A DNA stretch of 64,000 nt from Rhynchopus sp. YZ270_cl-10 (GCA_964035575.1 OZ037881.1:992001-1056000); one strand, 5' to 3'; shown: positions 24,443-34,892, counted from the first letter of the stretch. A program made the numbers and translations. Notes: generated by a model from the letters alone, not told the origin.

Positions 24443-24532
24443 TAGAAAAAATAATGTTGGGTTTGGGTTCGATGGGTGATCCTCTTATTCGTGTGATTTG
24501 TGGAAGTGGTCAGTTTATTGCTTGGCCTTCAA

Positions 24533-24601
24533 GGCAGTGCTCGAAGCCGTATCGTTGGTGACACGACCTCCTTTCTGGCCCGATACGGTCAAAACACTGC
24601 C
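24533..24601 (+). repeat. Family R hairpin repeat, copy 2
   Basis: GGCAGTG pairs with CACTGCC at the ends; inner pair CCGTATCG/CGATACGG. Followed by AAGAGAATTAAT. Confidence 0.93.
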
Positions 24602-24745
24602 AAGAGAATTAATAATCACATTGCCATATAGCAGCAAATAACCGGTAGAGGGTTATGGCTAGTTACGGTGACCATGTGTTGTGCAAAACAGCCACTCCAT
24701 GGGCATTAGGGTCAGTTTAATATTTTTTCTGTTGATTTTACTGAA

Positions 24746-24814
24746 GGCAGTGCTCGAAGCCGTATCGTTGGTGACACGACCTCCTTTCTGGCCTGATACG
24801 GTCAAAACACTGCC
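24746..24814 (+). repeat. Family R hairpin repeat, copy 3
   Basis: As copy 2 but TGATACGG instead of CGATACGG, which keeps pairing as a G-U wobble. Followed by AAGAGAATTATT. Confidence 0.93.
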
Positions 24815-24906
24815 AAGAGAATTATTTTTTTCTTCGATAGTCAACAGCTGCACCCTAGGTAACTTAGTAGAGGTGGGCATCATGCCTGCAGCCACGTGTA
24901 AAATTC

Positions 24907-24941
24907 ACTTTCTCTTTTCGTTTCGTTAAGAAAAGAAAGTA
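24907..24941 (+). repeat. Family E repeat, copy 2
   Basis: ACTTTCTCTTTTC pairs with GAAAAGAAAGT; tail ATATGAAATAA. Confidence 0.7.
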
Positions 24942-25102
24942 TATGAAATAACTTTCTCTACGAGACATTGTCAAATGCACATTTTTTTTTTTTTTGACAA
25001 ATTTGCGTGACAGAATAATACTCTCCCTTTTCAAAAGGTGACATTTACGAACTCACCGGTGGGCAATTGTCGAGACAACAAAACTAAAATACTATAGTAA
25101 CA

Positions 25103-25172
25103 GGCAGTGCTCGAAGCCGTATCGTTGGTGACACGACCTCCTTTCTGGCCCGATACGGTCAAAACACTTGCC
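25103..25172 (+). repeat. Family R hairpin repeat, copy 4
   Basis: Same core as copies 1-3; 3' end CACTTGCC and downstream TAGAAAA as in copy 1. Copies 1 and 4 form one subtype, 2 and 3 another. Confidence 0.92.
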
Positions 25173-25751
25173 TAGAAAACATTATTATTTTTTAAAACTG
25201 CGCACGAGATGCACAACTTATGTGTCAATGCATTCTTTGATCATATACCCTTCCCACTACATCAAACCTCCCTTCCCTCTTACAGACCGCTGACCACAGT
25301 ATTGGATGCCCAGAAGCCGGCGCGTTGATAGCGAGCGAGAATTGTTAACCTGACAAAAAAAGATTGCAGACAGCGCTTTGGGCAAACAAAAACGGTAGAC
25401 AAAATCAATGATTTGCAGTTTCTCTGTTTGATTCAATTTGATTCGCAAAGAACAACACCATCTGCAGTTCATACTTTCATCTATTTGTTACGCCCGGCTT
25501 TGAGCGAACAAAAAAAAAGACCCGATCTTTTTGGGCAAGCCATTAGGTTTCTTTTCTTATACACCTTCTGTTGTCGGCTGCAGGGTTCTTGTGCTTGTTT
25601 TTTCGTTCTGTGTCACGCCCGATTTTTACTTTTTCCCAAGTTCCCCCACCACAGTGTAGTTCTACTTCCCCGTTCAAAGCAAAACCAAAATTCTGGCGCG
25701 TTCAAACTTTTCAGCCTTTTTCACGCCAAAAATGCCCCCCTATTGTTATTT

Positions 25752-25815
25752 ACTAATGTCTGCGTCCGCTGGTTGTCCCAGTGGGGGCGTTTTTTTTGCG
25801 CACATTTCAACAATT
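25752..25815 (+). repeat. Degenerate family C repeat
   Basis: CTGCGTCCGCTGG, later GGGCGTTTTTTTTGCGCAC, then ATTTCAACAATTTTTC: C-family block order with an expanded T-run. Confidence 0.5.
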
Positions 25816-25925
25816 TTTCTCTTTTATTTTCAAAAAAAAAGTAAACGACAAAAATATGCTCTTCGCGTTTCCCCCATTCTTTACAGTTCTGGGTGAAACA
25901 GTTGGAATCCCCCCACACCTTTTCT

Positions 25926-25970
25926 TGACTAAGTACACGAGACTTAGACACATCTTACCAACTTTTCTCT
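25926..25970 (+). repeat. Family A stem-loop repeat
   Basis: CTAAGTACACGAGACTTAG hairpin, then CATCTTACCAACTTTTC and a long T-run. Confidence 0.7.
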
Positions 25971-26065
25971 TTTTTTTTTTTTTGTGCAAGTTTGTCATGG
26001 TTTCTGGATATTTCGTGAGCAAGAACACCACCACCACCTCGTCATTTTACCCCCTCTTTCTTTCT

Positions 26066-26230
26066 TTGACTGTACCTACTTACAGTTTCCCCAAACCACT
26101 CCCAAGCACAATACTCCGGGGTTCGATAACCCCGCGGAGTGTCAGTTCCTGCGTCTCAACGGCGTTTTGCACTATCAACTTCACTTTCTTTACACTGTGT
26201 CAACAGGGCTTTGTATTGTAGGTCACATTC
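26066..26230 (+). repeat. Composite G/C repeat with D-like tail, copy 1
   Basis: Leader GACTGTACCTACTTACAG; hairpin ACTCCGGGGTTCGATAACCC to GGAGTGT with a T-arm-like apex; then CTGCGTCTCAACGGCG and TTTTGCACTATCAACTTCAC (family C); then a D-like GGGCTTTGTATTGTAG. Same order at 35170 and, partly, at 38581 and 53165. Confidence 0.82.
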
Positions 26231-26665
26231 TTTGTGCTGATGCAAGTTTAATGCCTGTAGAGGGAACACTGCGGAGGCAGTACAAAGATGTGTGCGGGTT
26301 GCTGCTGGACACGTCATCACAGCTGCCTTAGTCTGCTTCTGTGATTTCGCGCCCTAGTCTTGCTCGTCCACATGCATGCTTCTGCAATTCCCATTGCATA
26401 TCGCGTCTAGCTGCGGTCTTCATCGATCCCAGAGCCAAGACATCCACCGATAAGTGCAGTTGTTGTCGCCTGTTGTGCCAGTAGATAGCGCTACTAACAG
26501 CGACTTTTCCATCATCTTATGAGCACCAATCCCAACTCCAGCCCCCTATTCTCACACCCCACCCCACCCCACAGATTTTTTGTGTTTTGTTACCTTCTTC
26601 TTTTTCAAAAAAACACACACCGCTTCATTCTCTCTTAAAAGACAAGAAGCACCTTTTCTTATATT

Positions 26666-27169
26666 ATGCAGATGATCGGCCAGTACCCGCAGATGGTGAT
26701 TGGACAGCAGGCGATGTGGATGCCCAGCATGCAGCAGCATGTTGTTCCCATGCAAATGCAGATGCCGGGGTTTCCCATGATGTCTGCGCCCCAGCCGATG
26801 GTGTACACCCAGAGTGTCGGTGTGGTGGACTGTGTAAGCCAGAGCCAACCGGTGCAGCCGCTCCCAAGCCCGCAGCTCCCAGCGCTGATGGAGGCCGAGC
26901 AGCTGTCTTCCTCGTTTGATCTGGACGCCACCGTGGGTGACAAATTCTGCTCCTCTCACAGTGGCAGCAGTGTCTCGTCCCCACCTACACCCTCCCTGAG
27001 CCCCACCGAGCCCGCTGACAGTCAGTCGGGAGACGAAGCCCCAAAGAAGAAGAAGAAGGGACCCACCCGCCGTGGAGGACGTCGCCAGAGGAGGAAGGAG
27101 GGCATGTCCTTCGCAAAGCTGTCTTCCATGGTCGACAAGATTATTGACTGCGACTTCGATGAGGAGTAA
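26666..27169 (+). CDS. Small Met/Gln-rich protein with Arg/Lys-rich tail (167 aa)
   Basis: Single open frame with coding-like composition, ending at TAA 27167-27169, in contrast to the T-rich flanks. Residues 1-60 are rich in Met, Gln and Pro (MQMIGQYPQM, later MQQHVVPMQMQM); the middle is Ser/Pro-rich (SVSSPPTPSLSPTEPADS); then comes a strongly basic patch (KKKKKGPTRRGGRRQRRKEG) and an acidic end (DCDFDEE). No family recognised. The basic patch could bind nucleic acid or act as a nuclear signal, and the Met/Gln region suggests disorder; both are inference. Start: the first ATG after TTATATT; a second Met follows two codons later. A real gene is likely but not certain. Confidence 0.68.
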   Translation: MQMIGQYPQMVIGQQAMWMPSMQQHVVPMQMQMPGFPMMSAPQPMVYTQSVGVVDCVSQSQPVQPLPSPQLPALMEAEQLSSSFDLDATVGDKFCSSHSGSSVSSPPTPSLSPTEPADSQSGDEAPKKKKKGPTRRGGRRQRRKEGMSFAKLSSMVDKIIDCDFDEE

Positions 27170-28265
27170 AAAAATTAAAAATTAAAAAGAAAGAAATCTT
27201 CCCGAGAGGCCTCGAGGAAGAATTTTGTGACCAAAAATGTGTTTTTTTTTTTCTTCTCTGTACGTATTTTTTTTTTGAAATCCCAGTTGATCTTTTTTTT
27301 TTTGTTTTGTTTTGACAATTTTTTTCCCCATTTGCTATGCATATCTCTCTCTCTCTCTCTTTTTGGATTTAAATTGTCAAAGTGGATCGAATAGAGTTCA
27401 GGCTTGGGGTTTCTCAAAAAAATAAAAAAAGGCGTGAGCATATCTTCGGACATGTGTACACATAGAACGTGGTCACCCAAAATTATTAAAGTTTTTTTCA
27501 AAAAAAAGAAAAAAAGAAAAAAAAAAGTGTTGTAGTAAGAGTATTTTGACTGAAGCGTGAGAGTAGGTTTTTTTCTACCCTCATGATGACATGTTGCGAA
27601 TACAAAGAGAACAGATTCCCGAGCACCCGGATAAAATGGCACAGTTTTCCAAAAAAAAAAAAAAAATCAAGATGTCTGTGTTCGGTTGTCTTGGGTTTGG
27701 TATCTTTTCCCCCCCCCTTTTTTTTTTTCTTTCTTTGAAAAGACCACGTTTGCATTCTTGTCTCGTCTTCCTGTCAAATTTTCTCCCCTCCAAAAATAAA
27801 ATTCCCTAAACTCCCTCAAAAGTTTCCCCCCCCCCCTTTGTGGAGGTTGTTTCCCTCCCTCCCTCCCATCCCGTCCCTGCTTCTGACATTTTATCTTGCT
27901 TTTTTTTTTTTGACTTATTTATGTCTTCACTGTCTGTCCCTGTCGCTTACCAAACCCAATTTATATCCTTCACTCAAAAAAAGTCTTTCTCTTATTTTGT
28001 TTTCTTTTCAAACTGGTGGGGGTGAGGGTAATCAAAAAAAAAAATGCGAAATAATTTTGCTTTTACTATTAAGCGCGAGATTCTTCGTACAAGAAAAAAA
28101 GGTTACCCCCATACCTTACCCGCAAATTATAAAATGAAAAATAATTTTTTTAACCAGAAAAGAAACCCCCTCACTCCCTCCCTCCCTCTCTCTCTCTCTC
28201 TCTCCCTTTTGGCTGCACTTCCTCCCCCATCCCATCCCCCCTTCACCACCCGTTGTTTCTTTTTT
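27170..28265. other. T-rich low-complexity stretch
   Basis: Long T-, A- and C-runs plus CT tracts (27342-27362, 28186-28204). No gene or family repeat seen. Confidence 0.6.
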
Positions 28266-28312
28266 TGAGGTACACTATCACGAGAGGGCTTTGTATTTCA
28301 AATCACATTTTT
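28266..28312 (+). repeat. Family D repeat, partial
   Basis: GAGGTACACTATCACGAGAG, then GGCTTTGTATTTCAAATCAC and a T-run. Confidence 0.8.
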
Positions 28313-28441
28313 TGTCCTTGTATATTTTTAGTTGTGGTTTGTTTTGTAATTTTTTTTTTTCCCCCTCTCCCAAGCCCATTTCATTTTTTGCTTTGGTGAC
28401 TAAGCACCGTGAGGCTTGCTCATCATACAAACGTTTTATTG

Positions 28442-28478
28442 GATGTGTATGTACGAGAGACACGTTCATACCAATTTA
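28442..28478 (+). repeat. Family B stem-loop repeat
   Basis: GATGTGTATGTACGAGAG then ACACGTTCATACCAATTT. Confidence 0.6.
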
Positions 28479-28548
28479 TTTGGTCTTTTTTTTTTTTTTT
28501 TTGTTCCAGTTCATTCTTCCCCATTGCACTCCCTTATCACCACTTTTC

Positions 28549-28590
28549 TAAGATGTATGCGAGAGGCACATTCATCTTCCAAATTTCTTG
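28549..28590 (+). repeat. Family B stem-loop repeat
   Basis: AAGATG outer arm, GCGAGAGGCAC, CATCTT outer arm, then CCAAATTTC. Confidence 0.8.
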
Positions 28591-28634
28591 AAGAAAACTA
28601 AGCTGATATTAGTATTCGTCTTGCGTCTCTCTTT

Positions 28635-28680
28635 AAGTTGACTAAGCACGAGAGGCTTAGGATCATCTTATCAACTTTTC
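28635..28680 (+). repeat. Family A stem-loop repeat
   Basis: CTAAGC, loop ACGAGAG, GCTTAG: a perfect 6-bp inner stem; outer arms AAG-TGA and TCATCTT; tail ATCAACTTTTC. Best type copy. Confidence 0.87.
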
Positions 28681-28810
28681 TTTTATTTTTTCCCCCTCCC
28701 CCCCCTCACGCGCTAACAGCGCTACAATGGTTATCGGTCATTGTGCAGTGATTTTTTCCCTCCCCCCAAATATGTCACTAATGCCCCCAAAAGAAGGGTG
28801 TATTTTCGGC

Positions 28811-28855
28811 AAGGTGATTACGCACGAGAGGCTTATAAACTTTTTATTATTTTTT
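28811..28855 (+). repeat. Family A stem-loop repeat
   Basis: AAGGTGATTACGCACGAGAG, then GCTTATAAACTTTTT. The GGTTCATCTT arm is missing. Confidence 0.7.
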
Positions 28856-29040
28856 TTTTTTTTGCAATTCACGTTTTATTCATTGCTCAAACCCTCCCCG
28901 CAAAGGAAGAAATAAATGCACCCTCGTTACGATTTTCTTTTTTTGGGAACGAAGTTCAATTCCCCTCTAAAGGAAAACAACTTGGAGAGGGGGTGGTGTG
29001 TGGCTTTGTCGTTATGATGGGCGTTCGTCGGTGTTATTTT

Positions 29041-29090
29041 TAAGGTGACTGAGCCCGAGAGGCTTAGGGTCAGCTTATAAACTTTTTTTC
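29041..29090 (+). repeat. Family A stem-loop repeat
   Basis: AAGGTGACTGAGC, CCGAGAG, GCTTAGGGTCAGCTT, ATAAACTTTTT. Confidence 0.82.
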
Positions 29091-29205
29091 TTCTTTTTTT
29101 CAAAATATTTTGTATCTGTCGTGTACGGGGGGAATGCGCTGTTTATAGAAGAGAGGGGTTTTTTTTGTGGTTTGTTTTCCCAATTGAACCCTGAGTCAAT
29201 TTTGA

Positions 29206-29255
29206 TAAGGTGACTGGGCAATGTGAGGCTTAGGTTCATCTTTCGCAGTTCTTTC
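29206..29255 (+). repeat. Family A stem-loop repeat
   Basis: AAGGTGACTGGGC, altered loop AATGTGAG, then GCTTAGGTTCATCTTTC. Confidence 0.7.
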
Positions 29256-29264
29256 TTTACCAGA

Positions 29265-29300
29265 ACAGTTCCTGCGTCAGCAGAGTGTTCGGTGAAGCAT
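29265..29300 (+). repeat. Degenerate family C repeat
   Basis: TTCCTGCGTCAGCAGAG then GTTCGGTGAAGCA and a long T-run. Confidence 0.4.
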
Positions 29301-29482
29301 TTTTTTTTTTTTTTTTTTTGCGCGTTCGATTTCCCCTTTCTTTTTACCATTTGTTGACAGCTGGCCGACCAGTTCATTTAGTAGGAACCAGCGGTAAACG
29401 GCAATAGCAACAAAAGATTAAGATAAAAAGTTTAGCAGTGACAACAAACCCACTGCCCGTAACAGGTTTGTTTCTTTTTCAA

Positions 29483-29527
29483 AAAGATGCGTGTGATGTG
29501 TGTACAGAGGCACATTCGTCTTTTTCA
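29483..29527 (+). repeat. Family B stem-loop repeat
   Basis: AAGATGCGTGTGATGTG, TGTACAGAGGCACATTCG, TCTTTTTC. Confidence 0.68.
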
Positions 29528-29810
29528 GGCTTCTTATATTTTCACCCCACCGTAAATAATAAGTGATTCTGAATAGTAGGATCACTGTCTGCACTAGGCG
29601 GCAATTTCAAAAAAAAACAAAAAAAAAATAAAAAAAGGGCATATGAAAACATCGATAACACCAAAGTGAATCTCAGGATTGCATCTTTTTTTGTTATTGA
29701 AATTGGATGTGGTTTTTTTGTTTTGTTTTGTTTTCCTTTTCTTTTCGTCAAGCTGAACAAAAAAAGAACAAAAAAAAGGGAAGTCTATATCAATTGCCAT
29801 TTTTTTATAT

Positions 29811-30067
29811 ACTGTATGCATAAAAATGTTGGATAGGAAAAGGTCGAACTGGAAAAAGTCTAAACCAGAAAGGGTTTGGGACTTTTTGGGATTTTTTGAG
29901 AATTAGGACTTCCACGTCACTATCAGAAACAAACAATCCACAAGAGAAAAAAAAAGGTTTTAGTACATTTATTGTACCCTATTATACCTTCTATTCAGTA
30001 GAATAGAAAGTATATGAAATAAGAATTGGGACTTTTTTTTTGATCCGACGTTTTATGGTGCATATGT
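29811..30067. mobile_element. Inverted-repeat element, copy 1, with inserts
   Basis: Left end ATGCATAAAAATGTTGG then ATAGGAAAAGGTCG; right end ATCCGACGTTTTATGG then TGCATATG. Related to 53934-54040. It contains extra sequence, including a family E hairpin, bordered by AGAATTAGGACTT-like direct repeats. Confidence 0.5.
29985..30022 (+). repeat. Family E repeat
   Basis: CTTCTATTC pairs with GAATAGAAAG; tail TATATGAAATAAG. Confidence 0.7.
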
Positions 30068-30399
30068 TATGAGAAATATTTCTTCTTTGCAAAATCAATC
30101 CAGATTTATCTGCTGCCCCTCCGCTCTTTACGTTCGGGGGTGGGCACGTTGTCTGGGCATTTTGGGCTTCCCATTGTTACGCCTTTCTTTTGCTATTATT
30201 TTTTTTATATTTTTGTGCATTTTTTTTTTTTATCAACTTTCATCAAAAAAAAAAAAAGCAAAAAAGCAACGTCCATAACCCCCTCATCCCCGAGTTTCCG
30301 CCTTCCGCTCGATTTTTTTTTTTTTGTAAGATGTCTGTGTGTTATGTGTTTAAAAATCTGTGTTTGGATAATCCCCAATGACAGAATGTATCCCAATAA

Positions 30400-30452
30400 A
30401 ATGTGTGTTTGTAATGTACACGAGAGGCACATTCATCTTGCAAGTTTTTTTA
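30400..30452 (+). repeat. Family B stem-loop repeat
   Basis: AATGTGTGTTTGTAATGTAC, ACGAGAGGCACATTCATCTT, GCAAGTTTTTT. Confidence 0.75.
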
Positions 30453-30611
30453 TTCTTCTTTTTTTTCTCTTTTATATTATGTGTACTGACCTCCTTCACT
30501 TTATGAGAAGGAGCTTTGTGGCAAAGGGTCGATGCTCTTGCACCTTCCTAATTCGTCCACTACACGCACTATTTTTTTTCTTTTTTTTTTGCACACACGA
30601 AGTGTGATTGG

Positions 30612-30795
30612 AAACTAAACATATTTAAAACCAACGATAGATCTGTCTTTACGCTTTTTCCTTTTGAATCCTCCCCCTCATCCATTATCATGTGCGTCAT
30701 AGGCAAAGAGCCTAAATGGCTGCGGTCAACGAAAAAAGACATAGTAGTAGAGTAGTAAAGACAGATCAGTTGGTATAATGTTATGTTTAGTTTTC
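30612..30795. mobile_element. Inverted-repeat element, ~185 bp
   Basis: AAACTAAACATA, ACCAAC and GATCTGTCTTTAC at the left are mirrored by GTAAAGACAGATC, GTTGGT and TATGTTTAGTTT at the right. Interior 100 bp is unrelated to other repeats. No clear target duplication. Confidence 0.6.
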
Positions 30796-30930
30796 TTTTA
30801 AATCAAGCTTTGTTGAGGGTTGTTCACATCACCGTGCAGATGTGGGGTTAGGGAAAAAAAAATCAAATAAACGCGGTTCTTTCGAATGCATTTGTCAAAG
30901 CACTTTTCAAACGTTACGTTTTTTTTTTTT

Positions 30931-30972
30931 GTTAGATGTGTGTATGAAATGCGCATTCATCTTACAAAATTC
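30931..30972 (+). repeat. Family B stem-loop repeat
   Basis: AGATGTGTGTATGAAATGCG then CATTCATCTTACAAAATTC. Confidence 0.7.
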
Positions 30973-31090
30973 TAAAAAAAAATAATGCCTCGCACCGGGG
31001 CTCAGTATCAATTAAACGTTTTTTTTTTATTTGTTCTGATTGAGAACAATTTGCTCTACCAGCCTATTTTTTATATTTTTTTCTTCTTTT

Positions 31091-31140
31091 TATAGGTAAC
31101 TACGCAGAATAAGCTTAGACCCTTCATTTGCCAACCTTTT
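31091..31140 (+). repeat. Degenerate family A repeat
   Basis: TAGGTAACTACGCAGAATAA, GCTTAGACCCTTCAT, CAACCTTTTTT. Confidence 0.5.
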
Positions 31141-31149
31141 TTAAAATCT

Positions 31150-31190
31150 CTGGATGTGTGCACGAAGAGGCAGGCACATCTTTTAGAGGT
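31150..31190 (+). repeat. Family B stem-loop repeat
   Basis: GGATGTGTGCACGAAGAG, GCAGGCACATCTTT. Confidence 0.6.
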
Positions 31191-31257
31191 TCTTTTTTTT
31201 TTTTTTTTTTTCTCTTTTGTTGGCACAACCTATTCCCTTCTTTTCCACATCATTTTT

Positions 31258-31306
31258 TAGTGCCTGCGTCCCAGAGGTGTTTGCACTATCAACTTCAGGG
31301 TAGCCC
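31258..31306 (+). repeat. Family C repeat
   Basis: AGTGCCTGCGTCCCAGAGG then TGTTTGCACTATCAACTTCA. AGTGC and GCACT pair. Confidence 0.75.
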
Positions 31307-31800
31307 CTTGTTCTCGGAAATAAAACAGCAAAATTATGGATTTGTTCTCGTTTTTTTTTTTTTGCCTTTTTTTTTTGGGGGGTGGTTTTTTTTTCCCCTT
31401 TTTCGGGTTTTCCGAGCTCTACCCTCACTGTAGTGGGGGCATTTTCGGGAAAATAGATAAGTTCTTGACTGATATATAAATCATAAGCAAACCCCCTAAG
31501 GAAAAAAGGGGAAAAAAAGGAAAATAGAACAAAATCCAGAATTTTATGTTCTCGCTCTCACTTAGGAACAACCCTGATCAACTTCACTTTTTTTTTTTTT
31601 TTTCAAAGACAAAAGATAACGTTTATTTTTCTGAGTACCCTTAAAAAAAAGTGTTATTTTCCCCATATTTTCCCACGGATTTATGTTTTTTGGAATAACA
31701 TTATTTTTATGAGGGTGTTTGCTCTCAGTATATTCTGACCGATTTTTCACGACACACGTCGGACCGCCTACAGTAATTGCACATGCATGTTCAGCAATCA

Positions 31801-32807
31801 CTTGCCCCAGGGTATTTCCTAAATCGGGGTCCCAAAATCTCAAAATCCGGAATCGGGTGCAAAAAAAGCGCGCTGAGCAACGTTAGGGTTTTTTGTGCAG
31901 AAAACTGAGTTATGGTGCATTTCCGAGCCAATCCCGGCTTGTGGTGGGGTCACTTTGAAAAAATGGCAAAAAAAATGGCAACTTAAATTTTTCGTTAATA
32001 TTCTGTAGAAGAGAAATAGAAGAGAAATATAACACCAGAGGGCAATATTTACTGTACTGTACTGTACTGTGTACTGTGTACTGTGTACTGTGTACTGTGT
32101 ACTGTGTACTGTGTACTGTGTACTGTGTACTGTGTACTGTGTACTGTGTACTGTGTACTGTGTACTGTGTACTGTGTACTGTGTACTGTGTACTGTGTAC
32201 TGTGTACTGTGTACTGTGTACTGTGTACTGTGTACTGTGTACTGTGTACTGTGTACTGTGTACTGTGTACTGTGTACTGTGTACTGTGTACTGTGTACTG
32301 TGTACTGTGTACTGTGTAAAAACCATAGGGGGGACCCTATGGTTTTTTGGATTTTGAACTGAAAATTTTGGAGCATAAATTTGGAGAACAAAATTACTAT
32401 GTCCGAGTTTGAGGCCCAAAAATTCCATTAAAGCAAGAATTTTTAACTTTTGAGTATCTGTGGTACTCTCATAATTTTTCCTAACTCGCACAAAATTTCT
32501 AAAAACGGTGTTACCCTAACATAAAAAAAAGGGGAAAATGTGCCCGCCGCAGGCGGAATTTTTTTTTGGCCTGTGAACTTTTTTTCCGGACTTTTTTGCG
32601 TTATTTTGCAAGATCGGGGCTCCGAGGTTCGGAATATTTTTTCCTCGGACATTTTTACCTCACCCTGTGCTCCTTCCCACGACTACTCTCCCCTTGCAAA
32701 AAAAACCGCGGAACACCTGAAAACCCCCCTTGCAAAAAAAGCGCGGAACTTTTTCTGAAAAAATCTCGGGAGACGGGTAGTGGATTTAGGAAATACCCTG
32801 CTTGCCC
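31801..32807. mobile_element. hAT-like element with internal 7-mer satellite
   Basis: Element 31808-32800 (993 bp) with perfect 18-bp inverted ends CAGGGTATTTCCTAAATC and a 7-bp direct repeat CTTGCCC outside both ends. Same CAGGG start as the elements at 9239 and 46842, and shares an internal segment (about 32325-32405) with the first. No coding capacity seen. It carries the TACTGTG array. Confidence 0.85.
32065..32316 (+). repeat. (TACTGTG)36 satellite
   Basis: Thirty-six exact tandem copies of the 7-mer, preceded by three TACTG 5-mers (32050-32064). Frames through it are repeat translations, not genes. Confidence 0.97.
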
Positions 32808-34144
32808 CCTGTTTTTTTTTGTTTTTTTTGTTTGTTTTGCTTGTTTTGTATTTGTATTTGTTTTTGTAGCAAAAACAAAAACAAATACAAAACAAACAAA
32901 CTTTCAAACCTCCCTATTTTTTTTAGTCTTCAAGCGATAACGATTGTAGAGAAAACGCTGCGTAGTTGTGTGTTCACGTGAGATTCCCATTTTTCATTTT
33001 TCCTCCCAAACAAACAAAAAATAAGGGTATTCTGGATAGTGAAAGACTGTCCGTTTGTATGGCAGCTGCACTAAACCATCAGATTACCCACTCAAAAAAG
33101 GTCACGCTAATAAAACCCCCTGTGTATGAGCGACTAAGGGGAACGCAAAAAAAAAGCGTTTTCCCAAAAAAAAGTATTCCCAGAAGTCCCATACATACAC
33201 AAACTCTTTCTCTTTTTTTTGCATGTTCTGTCGTGCAAAAAAAAACAGGAAGAAAATAACGGATTTTTCTCATCCCCTTTTAAAAAATACACCGTCTTTT
33301 TTGTTGGTGATTGTACACACTACCTGTTTTGACTATGGGGGTATGTCGATGGTACAACAACAACAACAAAAGCATCATTTCACATGAGTTTAAAACAAAA
33401 AAAAACATTTTCAAAGCAAAATAAAGGCTTCGTCCAAACATTGAGTAGATACGTTAGGCTCTCCCTGTGGGTGACCTAGTGTCAGATGATTAGCGATACA
33501 ACACAAGGCATGCTGCTTTATCGTGGCAGCTATATTTAATCCAACCAGGTTCATCAAAACGAAAAAAAAAAAAAAAAAAAAACGAAAAAAGAAGAACAAA
33601 AAAAAAAGAAAAGAAAAGAAAAATAGAAAGTCCCACATCTTCTCTCTACCCACGTTCCTAAAATATTATTCCATATTTGTTTTTCTCTTTACAAACTTTG
33701 TTCACCTGACTACCCAAAAAAAAAAAAACACCAATCGATACTAGCCATCTTTCTCAAACACTCAAGCAAATGTAACGAAAAATAAATATTTTTTTTTTTT
33801 TGGAGGCGTGAAGAAATTAAAAAATAGAGTGCAGAAAGGGGGAGGGTTTTTTTCTTCACAAGGGCAGCTGTTTAGCGATGGCAAGGGTGGTCGTGTTAAC
33901 TTGACCTTTTTTTTTGTGTAATTTCATTGATTTTCTGCTCTTTGACAATATAAAAATGAGAAGAGTTTTGAAAATGGAAATGAAAAAAGAAAAAGAAGGA
34001 AAAAAAAGATGTCAGGACACACGGCCCCTCTCCGTAATTTGCTTCGCTTCCCTTTTTCTATTATGTGAAGTAATACCCCCCGAACACCCCCCAATGTATC
34101 CATTTTTTTTTCTCTTCTGGATGCATCTACATAGAGCGTCCGTG
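32808..34144. other. Low-complexity stretch
   Basis: A/T homopolymers and a TTTGT/ACAAA mirror tract (32815-32900). No gene or family repeat recognised. Confidence 0.5.
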
Positions 34145-34177
34145 TACTTTCTTTTGATTTGAAAGTATGTGAAACAA
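34145..34177 (+). repeat. Family E repeat
   Basis: TACTTTCTTTTG pairs loosely with GAAAGTA; tail TGTGAAAC. Confidence 0.7.
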
Positions 34178-34683
34178 ATTTTTCTTGTTAGTACTATTCG
34201 CGATTCTTTATCCTTTCACCTAAAAGGAGGGGGGGTAAAGCACCGTAGAGAACTGATTAGTTTTTTTTTAAATAAGTTTGTCTTGCTTTGATTCGTTGAA
34301 CTTTTACCTCTCTCTCGCCTTTCTTTTTTTTTTTTGTTCGAAAAACATTGAAATAAATTTTTGTGCAAAAATAAAATGCGACCAGAATTTTCCTCTGCCA
34401 CAACCTTTTTGTGTGAAGTGCGCTGTCTTAGCCATTCTGAGCCTTTGGATGCAATACGTGCACAGGCCCTGTGTTTATTATTAAAGGTGACCACTCAAAA
34501 TGGGCGGTTTAGATTCACTTTACTATGTTCTTTTAGTACCAATCACGTAACCTCTACTCTTTTACGGCTGTACGGAGAGTGTCACTTCCTGTGGACCTTT
34601 TTTTTCTCTTTTTCAAAAAAATGGTGATTTATCGTAAACGAAGAGGGCTGACCAGTACTTTTCGGTTGTGATAAAAAAAAATG

Positions 34684-34752
34684 TGGAGATTGCACAAACT
34701 GTGGCAACACAACCCGAGGCAACTACACTACTCCAACAATTTATCAAAAAAA
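34684..34752 (+). repeat. Family L stem-loop repeat, copy 1
   Basis: GTGGAGATTGC pairs with GCAACTACAC; the loop carries TTGCACAAACTGTGGCAA and CACAACCCGAG. Tail CCAACAATTTATC. Confidence 0.88.
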
Positions 34753-34757
34753 AAAAT

Positions 34758-34800
34758 GTGGCTAAGCACAAGGCTTATCCTCGTCTTCTAAACCTTCGTT
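34758..34800 (+). repeat. Family A repeat
   Basis: GGCTAAGCACAAGGCTTATC, then CTCGTCTTCTAAACCTT. Confidence 0.55.
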
Positions 34801-34808
34801 TTTTATTA

Positions 34809-34850
34809 GAGGTGACTAGGCTTAGGGTCATCTTATAAACTGTTCTTTTT
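34809..34850 (+). repeat. Family A repeat, loop-less
   Basis: GAGGTGACTAGGCTTAGGGT, then CATCTTATAAACTGTTC. The loop and one inner stem arm are absent. Confidence 0.7.
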
Positions 34851-34857
34851 TTCGTTT

Positions 34858-34892
34858 TGATTTATGTGCTTGAGGCACATCTTCAGTTTTCT
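34858..34892 (+). repeat. Family B repeat
   Basis: TTATGTGCTTGAGGCACATC, then TTCAGTTTTCTTTT; stem ATGTGC/GCACAT. Confidence 0.65.

Larger units (their letters stand above)
24364..26665. other. Intergenic region after the TPR gene
   Basis: No gene I would defend. Holds four R hairpins, one E, one A, one degenerate C and a G/C/D composite. A frame ending at 26331 (VGHILCADASLMPVEG onward) follows the D-like repeat but looks fortuitous. Confidence 0.5.

Noticed and set aside
24373-25172. CRISPR-like array of four repeats
   Set aside because: Spacing is irregular (160-357 bp), repeats are long hairpins, and the genome is eukaryotic.
26113-26143. GGGGTTCGATAACCCC as part of a tRNA gene
   Set aside because: No acceptor stem, D-arm or anticodon arm at the right distances here or in the other three copies. 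Kept only as a T-arm-like repeat.
31840-32491. Long frames reading VHSTQYT repeats on both strands
   Set aside because: Translations of the TACTGTG satellite; a 7-mer array is open in several frames by construction.
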